64,000 bases of DNA from Thinopyrum elongatum. Taxonomy: Eukaryota; Streptophyta; Magnoliopsida; Poales; Poaceae. Shown here piece by piece: positions 44,260 to 55,280 of the stretch (positions are counted from its first letter, which is position 1; each line of letters opens with the position of its first letter). A model generated the notes under the pieces. That model made no database searches. It worked only from the letters and a program-made list of their open reading frames with translations, and had not been told where the DNA came from. The stretch covers positions 367,951,105-368,015,104 of the forward strand of contig CM022297.1 in NCBI GenBank assembly GCA_011799875.1, written 5' to 3'. A program made the position numbers and the translations under genes.

Positions 44260-46700
44260 AGAAAAATTGGTTGGTGCTTCTTTCAGAAAAGAGTACTCCC
44301 TAGAAAAGTGCCAATATAAGCTACTCCTATTTGATTAGAGGATTTGCTGCCAATAAAGATCCGTCCACAGAGAGCGCCACCCATCCCACCGGTGGTGGAG
44401 GCCAATGCTTAGATGGAGCATGGTTGGTGTCGGTAGTTTTTACTTGGCACCTCGCACTCTGCATATATGCCGGTTCCATCCGTACATTTGTGCAGTTCCA
44501 CCAAAATGCAGCTGAATAACCTTGTATGCACAGATAATGAAAAAGCATGATTACATTATAGTGGCACTAGTTGATGAAACATACACTAATAAATAGAAGA
44601 AACTTCATTTTCTTAGTGGGAAAATATTGCGATAGTATCACAGTATGCCATGCTGCGAGGGCAAGATGGGCCCTGTGACGCCTCATACGGGAGGCCTCAT
44701 ACTGGAAATCGACCCAATTCTCCCCGACACCTTCTGCCAGTGATGAACATCAGTGTACATCGGTAGTACAAGGAGGGGCCTTGAGACATTCCAATCTCTA
44801 TTTTTGTGCAGATCAACTAAAATTAAGCACCCCAGTTTGCAGAAACACTTAAACATTAACAATGGGACTAGTTGATGAAACATATACTACAAAGAGAAGC
44901 ACTTTCTTTATCTACATTGGAAATGAAATGATAGAGAGGACAGTAGCTCTATTTTAACTATATTATTACTTCATTTTATCAGTGGCACTAGGGTCGAGCA
45001 GGTGGCAAGCGAGGTGTACCGTGCGTCGCAAGGATGGAAGCCGGGGGTGCTTAGACTGGGATGCTGAAGCTGGCTCTTTCAGTCCCTATCTTCCCCCCTG
45101 ATGTTTCTGTGGTAGCTTTTGGGTTGTAATCCAAACTTGGTCGAGCTGGGGCTGCGTCCCCCTACCTGCCTAGCTTATGTGGTGAACTTGTCTCCTGCTA
45201 GTAGTCAGTCCGTTCTAGTAGTAGTTGCATAACTGCCCGTTTACACTGAGATGTTATCGGATAATGGTTCTCTATGGTTTGGTTTCTTTAATGAAATCAG
45301 AGGAAACCACCTCTTTCAATTTAAAAAAAAAATCAGTGTGACTAGCGGTGCCAAAACATTGCCTCAAATTAATAGTGCCACTAGATTAAGGTGCAAAATA
45401 ATAACATTACTGCTTTATCATGGCAGTGCCAAAACAGTAGCACAATAGCAGAGTCAACATGTAGGATCTTTAGCAAATGGCCAGACCAAAAAGGAACATA
45501 GCTCATGATGGGAACCATATCTGTAGTCAACGCCATCGTAGAAGGGGTGACACTAGTCACCAACATGGATGATTCAATTCATGGGACCTTTTTGTGCAGT
45601 TCACCTAAAATGAAGCAATGTTTGCATCAAGCAGTTAGCAAGTACTTGGTCCCATGAGCTAGCAGCTGCTTCTTCATTAGTTGCAATAAAATTGAGCAAC
45701 ATCAAGGTTGGTCATGAAGCTCGTGGAATGTCCAACTATAATTTGGATATCATTTTGTGCAGTTCAACTAAGATCAAGCGTGAAATGTATATCTTTGTTT
45801 GCACAAAAAGGTGGAAAGGAGGGTGACTAACAAGTGATGAAACATACATCAAATGAAAAGAAGCATGTTCCTTATCTGAATGGCAATCCTACAAGGACAG
45901 TAGTAATTTCTAAAGCAGCAGCATTGCTAGATATTAGTGTGGGCACTAGGATTAACTATGACAACCATTAAATAAGACATTACTTTAATGGTGCCATTGC
46001 TTCATTTTACCAGCAACATTACATTAACAGCTGCTAAAGAGTTGGTATTTGGGCACGGGAGAGTAGGCGGACCTGGATAGTTGCATTTCTAATGAAATGA
46101 AGCAACTTATCTTAATGGGAAATTTAGCAGGACATGAAAAACAGTGCCTGATTCATATTACTGGAGGCATTACATTGAAAACAACATTGGTTTAACGTGT
46201 CCTTACTTTAACAGTGGGACCGCTAGTACATTTTACCAGTGGCATTACGTAAGAGGGGCTCGGGGCAACAAACATCCAAACAGGATATCTGGGTTGGTCC
46301 CATTTTTGTTTGGTATAGCCACCTTTTACTGTGCGAGGCTAGCAAATCTAGTGCTGGACATACTCTGTTGACTTGTCCCCCAGTCCCCACTTTCTTTCCT
46401 TTTTCAACCAATAGATTGGTTTATATCGAGTTTGTACTGCGTTTCCCTTTATTTCCCTATTAGACCAAGAGACCAGTTGGATAGCCAGTCTCTGCTACTT
46501 TTCGCCCCCATTATTTCCTCTTTCGACCAAGTCCTAGATTCAGGTAAAAAATCTCCCCCTCCCCCACCCCCTTTCTTCCCTGTTTGAACCAAGTAGTACT
46601 AGATTCGACTGCATTAAGTAGTTCTACTAGATTCGATTGCATGAAGTAGTTTTACCTCTTAACAGTACAAATTTAGGTGGCTTTCGAACAGCCGATCGAT
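44260..46700. repeat. Degenerate long-period repeat region, interrupted by a LINE
   Basis: Words like TGTGCAGTTCAACTAAAAT recur near 44491, 44807, 45593 and 45754, and GATGAAACATAC near 44573, 44872 and 45836. This suggests an old array with a period near 300 bp. A short direct repeat of ACTAGATTCGA-TGCAT lies near 46599-46645. No gene seen. Confidence 0.45.
44992..45331 (+). mobile_element. Truncated LINE-like 3' end with poly(A)
   Basis: The segment ends GGTTTCTTTAATGAAATCAG, then a short tail and poly(A), the usual 3' end wording of grass LINE-type insertions. It is flanked by imperfect 14-bp direct repeats, ATCAGTGGCACTAG (44978-44991) and ATCAGTGTGACTAG (45332-45345). No ORF remains in the 340 bp, which fits 5' truncation during target-primed insertion. 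Confidence 0.65.
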
Positions 46701-46705
46701 CCAAT

Positions 46706-47074
46706 CTACGAAGGGGCCTGAGAAGTAGTAAAAGATATTAATGCAGCGACATGAGGAGCTGGGGCAGTAGAGCAAGGCCGGTTTCGAAGGAAGTTATACT
46801 TGAGGGTCGCTGGGATGTCGCTAGGTGGGCAGTGGGAGGCCGGATCTGCCCACACTATGGCAGTGAGGAAGAAGGGGTCGGAGGCCCTCCCTAGCCGGCA
46901 CTGCGTGGGAGAGAACGGCAAGGCACGCTGATCGGGACACGCCGGTAGTGGGTAAGAGCCATCGCCGAGGACGACCACATGAACGTTGCACCTTCTCACC
47001 TTCCCCGGTGGAGGGGTTCTGCCCAGATCTGTGACCAGCGGTGAGCAGAGAGAGAGTGTGGCCACCGCTGTCAT
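46706..47074 (-). CDS. Hypothetical ORF with upstream TATA box
   Basis: 122 codons on the minus strand from the ATG at 47074. No family resemblance. A donor-like AAG|GTGAGAAG occurs near 47003, so the true first exon may be only about 24 codons. The case rests on the TATA box and leader-like DNA upstream; the coding evidence is weak. Confidence 0.25.
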   Translation of the reverse strand: MTAVATLSLCSPLVTDLGRTPPPGKVRRCNVHVVVLGDGSYPLPACPDQRALPFSPTQCRLGRASDPFFLTAIVWADPASHCPPSDIPATLKYNFLRNRPCSTAPAPHVAALISFTTSQAPS

Positions 47075-47144
47075 GTTTAGATCTGGAGAGGACGAGAGAG
47101 TGTGAAGAGAGCAACACTAGCAAGCAAGCGCGGAGGCTCCTGCC

Positions 47145-47151
47145 TATATAG
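47145..47151 (-). promoter_or_regulatory. TATA box on the minus strand
   Basis: The minus strand reads ACTATATAGGCAGG, about 70 bases before the ATG at 47074, followed by CT-rich leader-like DNA. Confidence 0.35.
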
Positions 47152-47169
47152 TGTAGTAGTTTTCTTTTT

Positions 47170-47310
47170 TCTACCAGAGCCGGCTTGACCTCGTCAATGA
47201 CTGTTGAGAAGTCTTCATGCACGTGCCCCAGAGGTGCAGTTGTCGTCATTTTGATCTGAAGCACCGGATTAACATATAACATGAAAAAATGCCACATGAC
47301 AAGAAACCAT
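47170..47310. repeat. Direct repeat flanking a MITE, copy 1
   Basis: Shares GCCG-CTTGACCT, GCAGTTGTCG, TGATC-GAAGCAC and ATGACAAGAAACC, in the same order, with 47718-47852. Confidence 0.5.
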
Positions 47311-47382
47311 AACCTCACTTCCCCAATGAGAAAACATGAACCCCGACGGACAAACTAGATGAGGATCAAAGCTCAAATTAAA

Positions 47383-47664
47383 GGCCCTGTTTGGATCCAT
47401 GGGTTAGAGTTAGTTTGAGCTAGTTTGGGCTCAAATAGCCCTAAAATATCCAAACATGAGGGCTAGTTTGAGCTAGTTGCATCTAACCCACCCAAAAAAC
47501 TATCCCACCCAAGAGGTGCTAATTGGAGCTAGTTCTCCTAGTGCATTTATTGTCAATCTAACCCTGTCATCCAAACACCACTTTGGCTAGAGTTAGTTCA
47601 GGGTTAGTCATGAGCTAGAAACTAACTCTAACCTCTAGATAAGTTAGAGTATCCAAACAGGGCC
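47383..47664. mobile_element. MITE with 15-bp terminal inverted repeats
   Basis: GGCCCTGTTTGGAT at the left matches the complement of ATCCAAACAGGGCC at the right. It is 282 bp long with no ORF. AAA on both sides may be a 3-bp target duplication, which would fit a PIF/Harbinger-type MITE. A hAT-type 8-bp duplication is not visible. Confidence 0.75.
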
Positions 47665-47717
47665 AAAGGCAAACTCATAGAAAAGTGGTCAATCGATAGA
47701 TGTCCTAATTAACATAG

Positions 47718-47852
47718 CCGACTTGACCTAGATGGCAGCCGAGTGCATGTGCCCCCAATGACCAGCGCCTTGGAGGAACGCAGTTGTCGCTGTTTAACCC
47801 TCGCAGTGATCCGAAGCACATGACAACTATTATTGCGAGATGACAAGAAACC
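47718..47852. repeat. Direct repeat flanking a MITE, copy 2
   Basis: Second copy of the segment at 47170-47310, more diverged at its centre. Confidence 0.5.
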
Positions 47853-47924
47853 TTTTTTTTAGATTTCTCATCAGAATTACAGCCCTGTACAACATAGGCT
47901 GCACGAACTGATCTCCCGTGTCAG

Positions 47925-48147
47925 TGTTCTGGGAACCAGGGTACCCAGACTTGTCTGCCTGTGGCCCACGGCGTGGCTCCATCGACGGCCTGGTACGACC
48001 CATCTGCAAGACCGCCAAGGCAAGACCCTTGCGAGGGGCCAAGCCTCGCGAGGGGGACGACACCAAGACCTCCCGAGGGAGCGGCCTCCCCAGGCGACCT
48101 CCCGATGAGCGAAGAATTCTATGCAGGTACCCAGCCTCATGAGGCTA
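47925..48147 (+). repeat. Gypsy-type LTR fragment, left part
   Basis: Starts TGTTCTGGGAACCAGGGTAC and is interrupted by the type IV element at 48148. It continues at 54736-55280. The edge and family are recognised by style only. Confidence 0.5.
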
Positions 48148-49741
48148 TGATACGTCTACAACGTATCTATAATTTTTGATTGTTCCATGCTGTTATATTA
48201 TCATTCTTGGATGTTTTACAATCATTTTATAGTCATTTTATATCATTTTTTGGTACTAACCTATTGACATAGTGCCCAGTGCCAGTTGCTGTTTTCTGCA
48301 TGTTTTTTACCTCGCAGGAAATCAATACCAAACGGAGTCCAAACGCAGAAAAACTTTTTGTGGATTTTTTTGGACCAGAAGACATCCAGTGGGCCGAAGA
48401 AGCACCTGGGGGGTGCTCCGAGGGGAGCACAACCCACCAGGACGCGCCTGGAGGCCCAGGCGGGCCCAGGTGGGTTGTGCCCACCTCGGCCGCCTCCCGC
48501 ACTGCCTCTTTGCTCTATAAATACCCCAATATTCTAGAAACCCTGGGGGAGTCGACGAAAATCAATTCCAGCCACCGCAAGTTCCGGAAACACCAGATCC
48601 AATCTAGACACCATCTCGGAGGGGTTCATCATGTCCATTGGTGCCTCTCCGATGATGCGTGAGTAGTTCTTTGTAGACCTACGGGTCCGTAGTTAGTAGC
48701 TAGATGGCTTTCTCTCTCTCTCATTTGATTCTCAATACAATGGTCTCTTGGAGATCCATATGATGTAACTCTTTTTGCAGTGTGTTTGTTGGGATCCGAT
48801 GAACTTTGAGTTTATGATCAGATCTATGTTTTTATCCATGAAAGTTATTTGAGTCTTCTTTGATCTCTTATATGCATGATTGCTTATAGCCTCGTATTTC
48901 TTCTCCGATATTTGGGTTTTGTTTGGCCAACTTGATCTATTTATCTTGCAATGGGAAGAGGTGCTTTGTGATGGGTTCGATCTTACGGTGCTTGATCCCA
49001 GTGACAGAAAGGGAAACGACATGTATGTATCGTTGCTATTAAGGATAACAAGATGGGGTCTATTTCTACATAAATAGATCTTGTCTACATCATGTCATCG
49101 TTCTTATTGCATTACTCCATTTTTCCATGAACTTAATACACTAGATGCATGCTGGATAGCGGTCGATGTGTGGAGTAATAGTAGTAGATGCAAGCAGGAG
49201 TCGGTCTACTAATCTTGGACGTGATGCCTATATAATGATCATTGCCTGGATATCGTCATGAGTATTTGAAGTTCTATCAATTGCCCAACAGTAATTGTTT
49301 TCCCACCATTTGCTATTTTTCTCGAGAGAAGCCACTAGTGAAACCTACGGCCCCCGGGTCTCTTCTTTAATATATTTGCCTTTGCGATATATTTTTATTT
49401 GCTTTCGTTTTCAGATCTATATTTCCAAAAACCCAAAAATACCTTGCTGCATTTTATTTTATTTTGCATTTATTCGAGATCTATTTATCCAATCTATTAC
49501 AACTTTCTCCCGTCCACTAGCCATCTCTGGCGCCGTTACCCGAAAGGGATTGACAACCCCTTTAATACGTCGGGTTGCGAGTATTTGTTATTTGTGTGCA
49601 GGTGCCATTCATGTAGTGTTGCGTGGTTCTCCTACTGGTTCGATAACCTTGGTCTCATCACTGAGGGAAATACCTACCGTCGCTGTGCTGCATCATCCCT
49701 TCCTCTTTGGGGAAATACCGACGTAGTTCTAGCAGACATCA
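48148..49741 (+). repeat. 5' LTR, type IV
   Basis: TGATACGTCTACAACG to CTAGCAGACATCA. TATAAATA at 48516-48523. Confidence 0.92.
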
Positions 49742-49752
49742 AAAAGAATTTC

Positions 49753-49770
49753 TGGCGCCGTTGCCGGGGA
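49753..49770 (+). promoter_or_regulatory. Primer-binding site, tRNA-Asp type
   Basis: TGGCGCCGTTGCCGGGGA, a full match to the plant tRNA-Asp 3' end complement, 11 bases after the LTR. Confidence 0.85.
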
Positions 49771-49944
49771 GACATCATCAACATCTACCAGGTTCCTAAT
49801 CACAAATCTCATCTCCTCGCAATTTACATTATTTGCCATCTGCCTCTCGTTTTCCTCTCCCCCACTTCACAAAAATTTGCCATTTTATTCGCCCTCTTTT
49901 TCGTTCGCCATTTTCTTGTCAGATCTATCTTTTTGCTTGCAATC

Positions 49945-50646
49945 ATGAGTGATTTTGGTATGGCAGAAACAGATGATGGCCTAACTCCTAAAATGGAGCG
50001 TACGGGTAATCTGGATGCCAAAACTTTTGTTTTGGGGCAGGGGAATGTTATGGTAAAAGAATATATCCAAGAATTTTTCAATTGTGTTGGAAATTTGAGT
50101 CTTGATGATGCTCCTATACTTAAAAGAACTAAATCTTATGCGGAAGCTATTTCAGCGCTAGTTCTGAAACTTGAAAATATATTTATCCGTACTCATCCTA
50201 TCTTGCAAAGATTGTTTTATGAGTTACCCGTTATAAAGAATCCTAAAGCTAAAAAGTTGGCCACTCTTGTTCTTATGAATGAATTTGACTACATGGTACG
50301 GGAAGCTAGAGAAATCTTTGATTTTTATGGTATGAATCGTGAAAAACCCATGATAGATGAAATTCTCTATAATAGTGATTATTATTTAAGACATTTACTT
50401 GCGGATAATCAAATCTTTGATGAGAATCTCAAAAAGCAAGTCCCTGTTTTAGATATTATCCAACAAGTTTTTAATGATGTTAATCAACATTATTCTTGGA
50501 TCACTGCCAGAAATCAAAAGGGATATGATGATAAGCAACTTGATTGTGCTAAAGTTTCCATGGATAATGTGTTTTATGTTGTTTTTGCAAAGCCTCCTGA
50601 GAAAAACACCTCCAAGGAAAACAAGAACAAAGTTGACAATACTTAG
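49945..50646 (+). CDS. Orphan protein of type IV, 233 aa
   Basis: An intact frame from ATG 49945 (MSDFGMAETDD) to the stop at 50644-50646. The upstream part of the longer open frame is LTR and leader, so this start is preferred. The protein looks helical and soluble with mixed charge, with LNIFIRTHP-like and YYLRHLLADN stretches and a Lys/Asn-rich tail ending VDNT. I see no gag motif, zinc knuckle or enzyme motif. It lies between the PBS and the post-ORF hairpin. The matching position in type I holds a gag remnant that also ends DNT. Function unknown. Confidence 0.7.
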   Translation: MSDFGMAETDDGLTPKMERTGNLDAKTFVLGQGNVMVKEYIQEFFNCVGNLSLDDAPILKRTKSYAEAISALVLKLENIFIRTHPILQRLFYELPVIKNPKAKKLATLVLMNEFDYMVREAREIFDFYGMNREKPMIDEILYNSDYYLRHLLADNQIFDENLKKQVPVLDIIQQVFNDVNQHYSWITARNQKGYDDKQLDCAKVSMDNVFYVVFAKPPEKNTSKENKNKVDNT

Positions 50647-50657
50647 ATCCTTGCTTT

Positions 50658-50707
50658 ATGCCTAGCTTGGGGCGTAAAACGATAGCGCTTGTTGGGAGGC
50701 AACCCAA
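50658..50707 (+). other. Post-ORF hairpin motif, type IV copy
   Basis: ATGCCTAGCT, AGCGCTTG, then stem TTGGG (50692-50696) and CCCAA (50703-50707) around AGGCAA, beginning 11 bases after the stop. Confidence 0.6.
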
Positions 50708-53131
50708 TGAATAAAATTTATTTTTTTGCCTTTTTCTTTCTGTTCTTGAGTGTTAGCATAATAACGCTACTGTTATGATTGAGTTTTTTGTGTTTTAATT
50801 AGTGTTTGTGCCAAGTAAAGCCTTTAGGATTGATTTGGGTGATAGTTGATTTGATCTTGTTGGAAAACAGAAACTTTTGTGTCCAGTAAAATAATTTTGA
50901 AAATTCGCAGAAGAGACGGAAAAATCTGAATTTTTTACACAAGATTTACATACAAATTTCCTATGTTGTCCTAATTTTTCAGAATTTTTGGAGTTACAGA
51001 AGTATTCGAAATATTCAGATTGCTACAGACTGTTCTGTTTTAGACAGATTCTGTTTTCTTTGCATTGTGTGCTTGTTTTAATGATTCTATGATTTTCTTT
51101 GAAGAGTTTTTGCCATAGAAAAGTTGTAATACAGTAGATATAATGCAAGAATAAAATATGAATTGGGTTGCTACAGTACTTATAGTAGTGATTTGTTTTC
51201 TTATACTAACGGATCTCACGAAGGTTTTGTTGAGTTTTGTGTGATTGAAGTTTTCAAGTTTTGGGTGATTTTACGATGGATGAAGGAATAAGGAGTAAGA
51301 AGAGCCTAAGCTTGGGGATACCCATGGCATCCCAAGCTATTATCCAAAGAGAAGCAAGCAACTAAGCTTGGGGATGCCTGAGTGGGATCCCCTCTTTCTT
51401 CTAACGACCATCGGTATTTTACTTGGAGCTATATTTTTATTCGTCACATACTATGAGTTTTGCTTGGAGCGTCTTGTATGATATGAGTCTTTGCTTGTTT
51501 TGCTTTTTGTTTTAAGTCTTGAACCCTTGCTGGACACACCTATTTGAGAGAGCCAAAATTATGTCATGACTTGTTAGAATTGCTCTCTATGCTTCACTTA
51601 AATCTTTATGAGCTATGGAATTGCTCTAGTGCTTCACTTATATCTTTTTGAGCACGGTATGCTTTATTATTTTTGAAGGAATGCCCTCATGCTTCACTTA
51701 AATTTATTTGGGAGTTAGTAATTTTTTTAAGAAATTCTCTCCTGCTTCACTTAAATTAATTTGAGAGAAAGAAATATTATGCTCATGATCTTCACTTATA
51801 TTTGTTTGAGCTTATCAAAAGCAACACATGAAAATTAGTCCCAAAGTGATAGATATCCAAAAAGGATATAATAAAAACTTTCATGAAGATCATTGGACAA
51901 AATAAACTTGATTCCTTGTAATAGTTTTGAGATATGATGATGTGATATGTGAGTTATGTTAATGAGTAATTATGCTTTAGTAAGAATATTGGTGTTAAGG
52001 TTTGTGATTACCTATGCATGCACGAAAGTCAATAGTTATGCAATGAAATTATATCCTACTTGTGGTGCATTATTCAGTGTTAATTATGCTTAATGCTCGC
52101 TTATGAGATTTTTCGTTTCTTGGTTGGTCGCTTCTCAATCTTTTGCTAGCCTTCATTTTGCACTAAGTATGATCACTACTTGTGCATCCAAAACCCTTTA
52201 AACCAGTTTTGCCATATGAGTCCACTATATCTACCTATATGCGGTATTCTTTTGCCGTTCTAAGCAAATTTGCATGTGCCATCTCTAATTTTCAAAATAA
52301 ATTTCTCTTTTGTGTGCTCGTACCACTCGCGAGGCGGTGAGTGGTGGCCGATATTTTCCATGCTAGATGTGTTATTCTCACGATGAGTGTTTATTCACTT
52401 GTCATTGCACGAGAGTAAGGCAAAGGTATTAGGGATGCCCAGTCCCAAAATGAATAAATGAATTTACTTTATGTTGTCAAATAATAAGTTCCTTGGAAAG
52501 TGTTGGTATGGAGGGCACCCGTGGATACGGCTAGCCATGGAAAGTGAAAGAAATGGTGGAAAAAGGAATAAACTTTATTTTCTATTTGGGAACCGCCTAT
52601 GATATATCTAGCATGGAAAGTGTGGGGAACTCTAAGTCGTTTTCGTTGGTGGGAAAAGTATACCTCCCAAAATATTTTTATCTCTCAATTTTCGCTTTGA
52701 GCTTTGGCACCTCTACAAATCCCTACTTCCCTCTGCGAAGGGCCTTTCTTTTACTTTATGCAATTTTTATTTTGAGTCTCCATCTTCTCTTATAAAGCAC
52801 CAACTAAGGGGCACTATGATTGTAATTGAGCATTGGGTGTAGCTAATATGCGAGTGTGTTTCATGAATGGATCAATGATTGAGCATAATGGGCTAGGGAT
52901 AACTTATTTTAGCGTTGATATTTTGAAAGACATGGTTGCTTGTTGATATGCATGAGTATTTAAGTTATCATGTGAAAACTAGACTATTGCTTTGAACCAT
53001 ATAAAAGTCCAAATGTCCATGCTATAAAGAAAAGAATATGTGATGAACATGTCAGGCAGCATTCCACATCAAAAATTCTATTTTTATCATTTACCTACTC
53101 GAGGATGAGCAGGAATTAAGCTTGGGGATGC
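50708..53131 (+). other. Non-coding 3' domain of type IV, with PPT
   Basis: Homologous to 9031-11455. It includes the ACGGATCTCACGAAGG block near 51209, GCTTCACTTA words and the PPT AAGCTTGGGGATGC at 53118-53131. No supported ORF. Confidence 0.6.
51311..51392 (+). other. Twin hairpin, type IV copy
   Basis: Hairpin 1 is CTTGGGG/CCCAAG (51311-51336). Hairpin 2 is GGGGATGCC with GGGATCCCC (51370-51392), where one base of the right arm is changed, so the stem has a mismatch. Confidence 0.5.
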
Positions 53132-54730
53132 TGATACGTCTCCAACGTATCTATAATTTTTGATTGTTCCATGCTGTTATATTATCGTTCTTGGATGTTT
53201 TACAATCATTTTATAGTCATTTTATATCATTTTTTGGTACTAACCTATTGACATAGTGCCCAGTGCCAGTTGCTGTTTTCTGCATGTTTTTTACATCGCA
53301 GGAAATCAATACCAAACGGAGTCCAAACGCAGCGAAACTTTTTGTGGATTTTTTTTGGACCAGAAGACATCCAGTGGGCCGGAGAAGCACATGGGGGGGG
53401 GGGGTGCTCCGAGGGGAGCACAACCCACCAGGGCGTGCCTGGAGGCCCAGGCGCGCCCAGGTGAGTTGTGCCCACCTCGGCCGCCTCCCGCACCGCCTCT
53501 TTGCTCTATAAATACCCCAATATTCCAGAAACCCTGGGGGAGTCAACGAAAATCAATTCCAGCCACCGCAAGTTCCAGAAACACCAGATCCAATCTAGAC
53601 ACCATCTCGGAGGGGTTCATCATGTCCATTGGTGCCTCTCTGATGATGCGTGAGTAGTTCTTTGTAGACCTACGGGTCCGTAGTTAGTAGCTAGATGGCT
53701 TTCTCTCTCTCGTTTGATTCTCAATACAATGGTCTCTTGGAGATCCATATGATGTAACTCTTTTTGCGGTGTGTTTGTTGGGATCCGATGAACTTTATGT
53801 TTATGATCAGATCTATGTTTTTATCCATGAAAGTTATTTGAGTCTTCTTTGATCTCTTATATGCATGATTGCTTATAGCCTCGTATTTCTTCTCCGATAT
53901 TTGGGTTTTGTTTGGCCAACTTGATCTATTTATCTTGCAATGAGAAGAGGTGCTTTGTGATGGGTTCGATCTTACGGTGCTTGATCCCAGTGACAGAAGG
54001 GGAAACGACACGTATGTATCATTGCTATTAAGGATAACAAGATGGGGTCTATTTCTACATAAATAGATCTTGTCTACATCATGTCATCGTTCTTATTGCA
54101 TCACTCCGTTTTTCCATGAACTTAATACACTAGATGCATGCTGGATAGCGGTCGATGTGTGGAGTAATAGTAGTAGATGTAGGCAGGAGTCGGTCTACTA
54201 ATCTTGGACGTGATGCCTATATAATGATCATTGCCTGGATATCGTCATGAGTATTTGAAGTTCTATCAATTGCCCAACACTAATTGTTTTCCCACCATTT
54301 GCTATTTTTCTCGAGAGAAGCCACTAGTGAAACCTACGGCCCCCGGGTCTCTTCTTTAATATATTTGCCTTTGTGATCTATTTTTATTTGCTTTTGTTTT
54401 CAGATCTATATTTCCAAAAACCCAAAAATACCTTGCTGCACATTATTTTATTTTGCATTTATTCGAGATCTATTTATCCAATCTATTATAACTTTCTCCC
54501 GTCCACTAGCCATCTTTGCCGCCGTTGCCCGAAAGGGATTGACAACCCCTTTAATACGTCGGGTTGCGAGTATTTGTTATTTGTGTGCAGGTGACTTTCA
54601 TGTAGTGTTGCGTGGTTCTCCTACTGGTTCGATAACCTTGGTCTCATCACTGAGGGAAATACCTACCATCACTGTGCTGCATCATCCCTTCCTCTTTGGG
54701 GAAATACCGACGTAGTTCTAGCAGACATCA
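53132..54730 (+). repeat. 3' LTR, type IV
   Basis: 1,599 bp, closely matching 48148-49741, ending GCAGACATCA before the target copy GGCTA. It has a longer G run near 53395-53404. TATAAATA at 53507-53514. Confidence 0.92.
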
Positions 54731-54735
54731 GGCTA

Positions 54736-55280
54736 CCATGACGACCAAGGCAGATGGGCGCCAGCGGGTGCAGAGAAGGCAGTTTCCTCTTTGGTTCTAA
54801 GGAGGCAAGGACAGGCGTGGGTTCCCGAGGAATCTGGCAAAGGTTTCCATTCCAGTGCAACGAGACCAAGGCCACCAGCACGGCAGGACGGATGTCATCG
54901 TCGAGCCCACCGCTGCGTCACGACCGGAAGCTTTGCAGGCGAAGACCACCTTTTGTCAGGATAAGATGTACTACTTGTCCCCTTTCAAATTGGCCATTGT
55001 GGGATCCCTTCCCGCCTATGTTTTGGGGGAAGAGGACCGAGGCCACTATAAGTATAGGTTAGCTACCCCCGTAGTGGAGGATCGGATCCTTTCCACCCTC
55101 ATCAACATAGCCCTCGTGAGGCTGTTCATCCCTTGTACTAGTTCATCCTTAGCCCCTCATGAGGCCAATCCACCACAAAGCAGGAGTAGGGTCTTACACC
55201 GCAAGGTGGCCCGAACCTGGGTAAACTGCCGCGTTCATCTTCTTCCTTGTTCGCGTGAATCGAGCTAGGCCGTGGGGCAA
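54736..55280 (+). repeat. Gypsy-type LTR fragment, right part
   Basis: Continues 47925-48147. It has a TATA-like ACTATAAGTATAGG at about 55045-55058 and GGCCCGAACCTGGGTAAAC near 55208, both usual in R/U5 of Gypsy LTRs. It is cut at 55280 by the second type II element. The LTR edge lies beyond the window's visible continuation. Confidence 0.5.

Larger units (their letters stand above)
48148..54730 (+). mobile_element. Type IV non-autonomous LTR retrotransposon
   Basis: It spans 6,583 bp with target duplication GGCTA (48143-48147 and 54731-54735). LTRs of 1,594 and 1,599 bp closely resemble type I, as do the leader and 3' domain. The coding cassette is an intact 233-aa ORF unrelated to the gag remnant of type I. 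It has a PBS, the post-ORF hairpin, the twin hairpin and a PPT, and no pol. Confidence 0.95.

Noticed and set aside
8181..54730. Direct LTR pairs considered as CRISPR-like or tandem gene arrays
   Set aside because: Repeat size, TG...CA ends, PBS and PPT placement identify them as LTRs.
28459..55280. The same 5-base target GGCAA at 28459, 39791 and 55276
   Set aside because: The first two are one duplication. The third is a five-base coincidence, or weak target preference at most.
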